A stretch of DNA of 9,193 nt from Gammaproteobacteria bacterium UBA2955 (lineage in GTDB: Bacteria > Pseudomonadota > Gammaproteobacteria > Pseudomonadales > Azotimanducaceae), in the NCBI GenBank assembly GCA_002348825.1, contig DEBN01000193.1, forward strand, positions 1 through 9,193, given 5' to 3'. Every line of letters starts with the position of its first letter. The stretch's first letter is position 1. The notes under the pieces were generated by a model. That model did no database searches. It was given only the letters and a program-made list of their open reading frames with translations, and had not been told where the DNA came from. Of the stretch, positions 5,937 through 9,193 are shown in pieces. Position numbers and translations under genes: made by a program.

Positions 5937-7781
5937 ATGAGCGACGACACCGCGATTGCCAAGCAGAGCCTCTTAAATCGGGCCGGACAATGGATTACCA
6001 CGACGCGTAACTTCGTTGTAAATGGGGTTTTTGTATTGGCAACGCTTTTTGTTCTGATGTCACTATTAGGCAGCTGTGAGGGCGAAAGCGTGCCGAAAGA
6101 CAGCGCGTTATTCATTGATCCTGTCGGTCAACTGGTGGAGCAAACGTCCCCGCCGCTGAGTTTTCCAGATGTGCTATTGCAGTCTGGCCCAGTGCAGGAG
6201 ACCGCGATTAACGACGTCTTGAGGACCATAAACCTTGCCACTGAAGATGATGACATCAAGATCATTGTGCTGGATTTGGACAACCTATCTTATGCCTCTT
6301 CAGCCCAAGCACTGCGCATCGGTAGGGCCTTAGAAAAGTTTCAAGCGAGCGGTAAAAATGTTGTCGTATACGCCGATTATTTCGATCAATTTCAATATCA
6401 TATAGCCAGTTACGCGAATGAACTTTACATGCATCCGATGGGCCAGATCTTGCTCAGCGGCTACGGCGGAAACAACCTCTATTTCAGAGAGATGCTGGAA
6501 AAATTATCCATCAACATGCACGTCTTCAGAGTCGGAGGGTTTAAGTCGGCGGTCGAGCCTTTTACGCGCGACAACATGTCGGAGCAGGCGAAGCTTGCCA
6601 ACCAAATGCTTTACACTGGTCTGTGGCGCGTCCTTGTTGAGGAACTAGCCGACAATCGCCAACTCCCTGTTCCCGACATCGAGGGCTACAGTCAGCAATT
6701 CAGCGTGCTGCTGAAGAAAGCCGGCGGTGATATGGCGCGCACAGCGCTTGAAGCAAAGTTAGTCGATGAACTGCTCACTCGTGACCAAGCGCGCGCGCGA
6801 ATCGCAGATAAAGTTGGCTGGATCGAAGAAAATGAGCGCCTAAATGCCATTGGTATGCGCAACTATCTGCGATTGCGCGAGAAAATTCCGTCACCGCAAA
6901 GCAATGACCAAATAGCAGTATTGGTCGCCCAAGGCGCCATCATGGAGGGCGAAGGCACTGGTTTTGCTGCTGCTGATTCGCTAATCAGAAAAATTCGCAA
7001 CGTGCGGTTTAACGACCAAATCCAAGGCCTTGTTTTGCGGGTCGACTCTCCTGGCGGTAGCGCGTTTGCCTCCGAACTTATTCGCCAAGAACTTGAGTTG
7101 GTGCAACTTGCCGGCAAACCGGTGGTCGCGTCCTTCGCGAGCGTCGCCGCGTCTGGCGGTTATTGGATCTCTGCGACAGCCGATGCCATCGTTGCAGAGC
7201 CGACAACAATCACCGGTTCTATAGGTATATTCGGCGTGCTGCCGACGTTTGAAAACTCACTGGACCGACTAGGCATTCACAGCGATGGCACAGGTACCAC
7301 CCCCCTCACCTCAGTCGATCCTTTGACGGGTCTCAATGACGAGTTTAAGTCAATTATGCAAAGCAATATCGAGTTTGGTTACCGACAATTTACAGATTTG
7401 GTAGCGCGAGGGCGTGGCATGGATGCGGGCGCGGTCGAAGCGGTCGCTCAGGGGCGCGTATGGCAAGGTAATAAGGCCCTAGAATTAGGCCTTGTGGATG
7501 TTTTGGGAGACACACAGGTCGCGATTGAAAAAGCCGCTGAACTTGCAGAATTGAGCGACTGGTCCGTGCACTACCTGCAAGACCCAACCAGCCCTCGCGA
7601 CGAATTTATTCGCCAGCTCATGGAATCGGCATCGTTCGATCTGCAAGATCAATCGCCGAAAAGCAGATTTTTCGATAAAGCGGCCAATCTCATCAGTAAC
7701 AAAATGGCGCCGCTCGCCTATTTGAACGACCCGAAGCAAAGTTATGTGGTGTGCTTGGAATGTATTGACAGTAAATTCTAA
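5937..7781 (+). CDS. sppA: Signal peptide peptidase SppA, 67K type (protease IV)
   Basis: This 614-residue inner-membrane serine protease, active on the periplasmic side, degrades signal peptides left after secretion. Its length matches the long, duplicated gammaproteobacterial form. A basic N-terminus (Lys9, Arg15, Arg24) precedes one membrane helix at about 26-46. The N-terminal repeat supplies the general base Lys203 in FRVGGFKSAVEPFTRDNMS, the same context as the Escherichia coli catalytic lysine. The C-terminal repeat has RVDSPGGSAFASELI (368-382) and the nucleophile Ser406 in SVAASGGYWIS, then TITGSIGIFG (424-433). The dyad is therefore intact. An LGSC sequence (44-47) at the end of the helix looks like a lipobox but lies unusually far in. 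The C-terminus carries a CLEC pair (Cys606, Cys609). The gene is divergent from murF, and its TAA overlaps the stop codon of the convergent symporter gene. Confidence 0.96.
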   Translation: MSDDTAIAKQSLLNRAGQWITTTRNFVVNGVFVLATLFVLMSLLGSCEGESVPKDSALFIDPVGQLVEQTSPPLSFPDVLLQSGPVQETAINDVLRTINLATEDDDIKIIVLDLDNLSYASSAQALRIGRALEKFQASGKNVVVYADYFDQFQYHIASYANELYMHPMGQILLSGYGGNNLYFREMLEKLSINMHVFRVGGFKSAVEPFTRDNMSEQAKLANQMLYTGLWRVLVEELADNRQLPVPDIEGYSQQFSVLLKKAGGDMARTALEAKLVDELLTRDQARARIADKVGWIEENERLNAIGMRNYLRLREKIPSPQSNDQIAVLVAQGAIMEGEGTGFAAADSLIRKIRNVRFNDQIQGLVLRVDSPGGSAFASELIRQELELVQLAGKPVVASFASVAASGGYWISATADAIVAEPTTITGSIGIFGVLPTFENSLDRLGIHSDGTGTTPLTSVDPLTGLNDEFKSIMQSNIEFGYRQFTDLVARGRGMDAGAVEAVAQGRVWQGNKALELGLVDVLGDTQVAIEKAAELAELSDWSVHYLQDPTSPRDEFIRQLMESASFDLQDQSPKSRFFDKAANLISNKMAPLAYLNDPKQSYVVCLECIDSKF

Positions 7782-9193
7782 TTGATCTTTTGCCAGTAGG
7801 TCTGCGTCATCTGCTTAACCTCTTTACGCATCAGCAAGATACCAATTAGGTTGGGCAGCGTCATCAGCGCGACAGTGATGGCCGAAACTAGCCATATGAG
7901 GCTGGTATCTGCGATGGTTGCGATGAAGAAGCCACCGACATACAGCAGCCGATAAGGCATAACCCAACGCGTTCCAACAAGATAGACCACCGCTCGATCG
8001 CCATAGTACGACCAAGCTATGGCGGTGGAGAACGCGAACAGCACAAGGCCGACAGTGACCAAATACTCGCCGTAAGCGCCGAGAAAGCTGCTGGAGAATG
8101 CCCGAGCCGTCAGTGGCACGGAATGCAGCAGAGACTTGCCGGACAAGGTCACTCGTGCATCGGCGACGCTGCCCTCTTCGATCCGTATAACGCCGTCTAC
8201 GAGTTCGCCCTCTTTTATTACTCTGACATCTTCAGCTATGGAGCGATTATGCAAAACAGTGATGTTAGCGAGGTCCAACTGACCATTATCCACTGCGACC
8301 GTTCCGCTATAAGGCCGGACTGGATCATTTGCAGGCGGCACTAGATCTAAATGAGCCGCCAATTGCTGCACATGGGCGGTGTTCGTCTCATCGTATTGAC
8401 CCATAACGATTTCGGTATCAAACGCGCTGAATTGTGTATCGAACTTTTCTTTCCAAACCCCCGAAGAAAGAATAACCAAGCCGGTTAAAGTACAAATCAC
8501 CAGAGTGTCGATAAAGGGCTCCAAAATCGACACCATGCCTTCGGCTACGGGTTCCTTGGTGCGCGCTGAAGCGTGCGCAATCGGTGCGGACCCCTGACCC
8601 GCCTCGTTTGAATACAAACCCCGATTGACACCTCGGTTGAAAGCGTACGCAAACGACGCGCCGAGAAATCCGCCGGCAGCCGCAGAACCGGTGAAGGCAT
8701 TGGAAAACACGGCGATGAAGGAAGGTACAACGTTATCGTAATGAGTAAGTAAAACGGCGATCGCACCTAAGGTGTATAACAGCCCCATGAGCGGCACTAA
8801 TGTAGCGGCCACCGCGGCGATGCGCTTGATGCCGCCGACAATAACGAAGCCCAGCAGCAGCGCCAATATTCCCCCAGTTACGTACCCAGGGATCGCAAAA
8901 GACGTCTCGATACCCGCCGCCATATTATTGGCCTGAGGCATGTTGCCTGAACCAAACGAACTGATGACGGTGGCCACGGCAAAAAATACCGCGAGCCATT
9001 TCAGATTCAAGCCATGCTCCATGTAATGCATCGGGCCGCCCACCATGAAACCTTGGTCGTCTTCTTTGCGATATTTATGGCTGATAGAGACTTCAACAAA
9101 TTTTGTGGTCATGCCAACAAACGCGGTGGCCCACATCCAGAACAACGCGGCCGGGCCGCCGAGAAAAATCGCAAAGGCAACCCCACCGATATT
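7778..9193 (-). CDS. Sodium:alanine/glycine symporter (AGCS family), N-terminus outside window
   Basis: The 471 visible residues belong to an inner-membrane LeuT-fold carrier that imports alanine, glycine or related amino acids with Na+. The frame is open to the window edge (NIGGVAFAIFLGGPAALFWMW...), so the true start and first helix lie beyond 9193; the TTG at 9145 is not a start. Family hallmarks, in visible numbering, are GGPAALFWMWATAFVGMTTKFVEV (12-35), GGPMHYME (52-59), SFGSGNMPQAN (79-89), GGIKRIA (120-126), RGLYSNEAGQGSAPIAHA (191-208), EPFIDTLVICTLTGLVIL (225-242) and FSTAIAWSYYGDRAVVYL (388-405). Between the helix ending near 246 and the next starting near 355 lies an unusual segment of about 105 residues, rich in acidic and beta-forming residues, probably periplasmic. 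Substrate is inferred from family only. The TAG stop (7778-7780) overlaps the sppA stop. Confidence 0.93.
   Translation of the reverse strand, partial: NIGGVAFAIFLGGPAALFWMWATAFVGMTTKFVEVSISHKYRKEDDQGFMVGGPMHYMEHGLNLKWLAVFFAVATVISSFGSGNMPQANNMAAGIETSFAIPGYVTGGILALLLGFVIVGGIKRIAAVAATLVPLMGLLYTLGAIAVLLTHYDNVVPSFIAVFSNAFTGSAAAGGFLGASFAYAFNRGVNRGLYSNEAGQGSAPIAHASARTKEPVAEGMVSILEPFIDTLVICTLTGLVILSSGVWKEKFDTQFSAFDTEIVMGQYDETNTAHVQQLAAHLDLVPPANDPVRPYSGTVAVDNGQLDLANITVLHNRSIAEDVRVIKEGELVDGVIRIEEGSVADARVTLSGKSLLHSVPLTARAFSSSFLGAYGEYLVTVGLVLFAFSTAIAWSYYGDRAVVYLVGTRWVMPYRLLYVGGFFIATIADTSLIWLVSAITVALMTLPNLIGILLMRKEVKQMTQTYWQKIN

Noticed and set aside
7824..8015. Overlapping minus-strand frames inside the symporter gene (also 8545-8766) and frames antisense to etfB, murF, ETF-QO and sppA
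   Set aside because: They are shadows of strongly conserved coding sequences and show no family features of their own.
9143..9145. TTG as start codon of the symporter
   Set aside because: The frame continues upstream to the window edge with clear AGCS sequence (FLGGPAA before LFWMW), so this is an internal leucine.

Overview
The window reads as chromosomal housekeeping DNA from a gammaproteobacterium, probably a marine, Pseudomonas- or Cellvibrio-like lineage. The evidence is the divergent etfBA / ETF-ubiquinone oxidoreductase arrangement with a DUF1285 gene beside it, a long 67K-type SppA, a Na+-coupled AGCS carrier and moderate GC content. I see no mobile element, phage gene, CRISPR array, tRNA or rRNA. 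Assignment below class level is inference.

Left block (1-2861): the start of etfA (cut by the window edge) and complete etfB run leftwards as a translationally coupled pair. Across a 390-bp intergenic region, ETF-QO runs rightwards. Together they take electrons from acyl-CoA and other dehydrogenases through the ETF flavoprotein to the membrane quinone pool. The intergenic region holds a plausible sigma70 promoter for ETF-QO and two inverted repeats, but no convincing gene.

Middle block (2867-5801, all minus strand): transcription order is murF-like ligase, moaA (20-nt gap), DUF1285 (62-nt gap), a probable three-gene operon that converges on ETF-QO. The MurF-like protein is the least ordinary item. 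It lies outside any division/cell-wall cluster and keeps the P-loop and substrate loop. It has lost the usual NADD, HNxxN and C-terminal RxxxME elements, so it may be a divergent paralogue rather than the essential MurF. MoaA looks fully functional.

Right block (5802-9193): a 135-bp divergent region with a 16-bp near-perfect palindrome separates murF from sppA, an inner-membrane signal peptide peptidase. sppA converges with a partial AGCS sodium:amino-acid symporter so closely that their stop codons overlap. The symporter carries an insertion of about 105 residues, predicted periplasmic, between two membrane helices.

No clearly new multi-gene system is visible. The best leads are the atypical MurF-like ligase coupled to moaA, the extra domain in the AGCS carrier, and the palindrome between murF and sppA.
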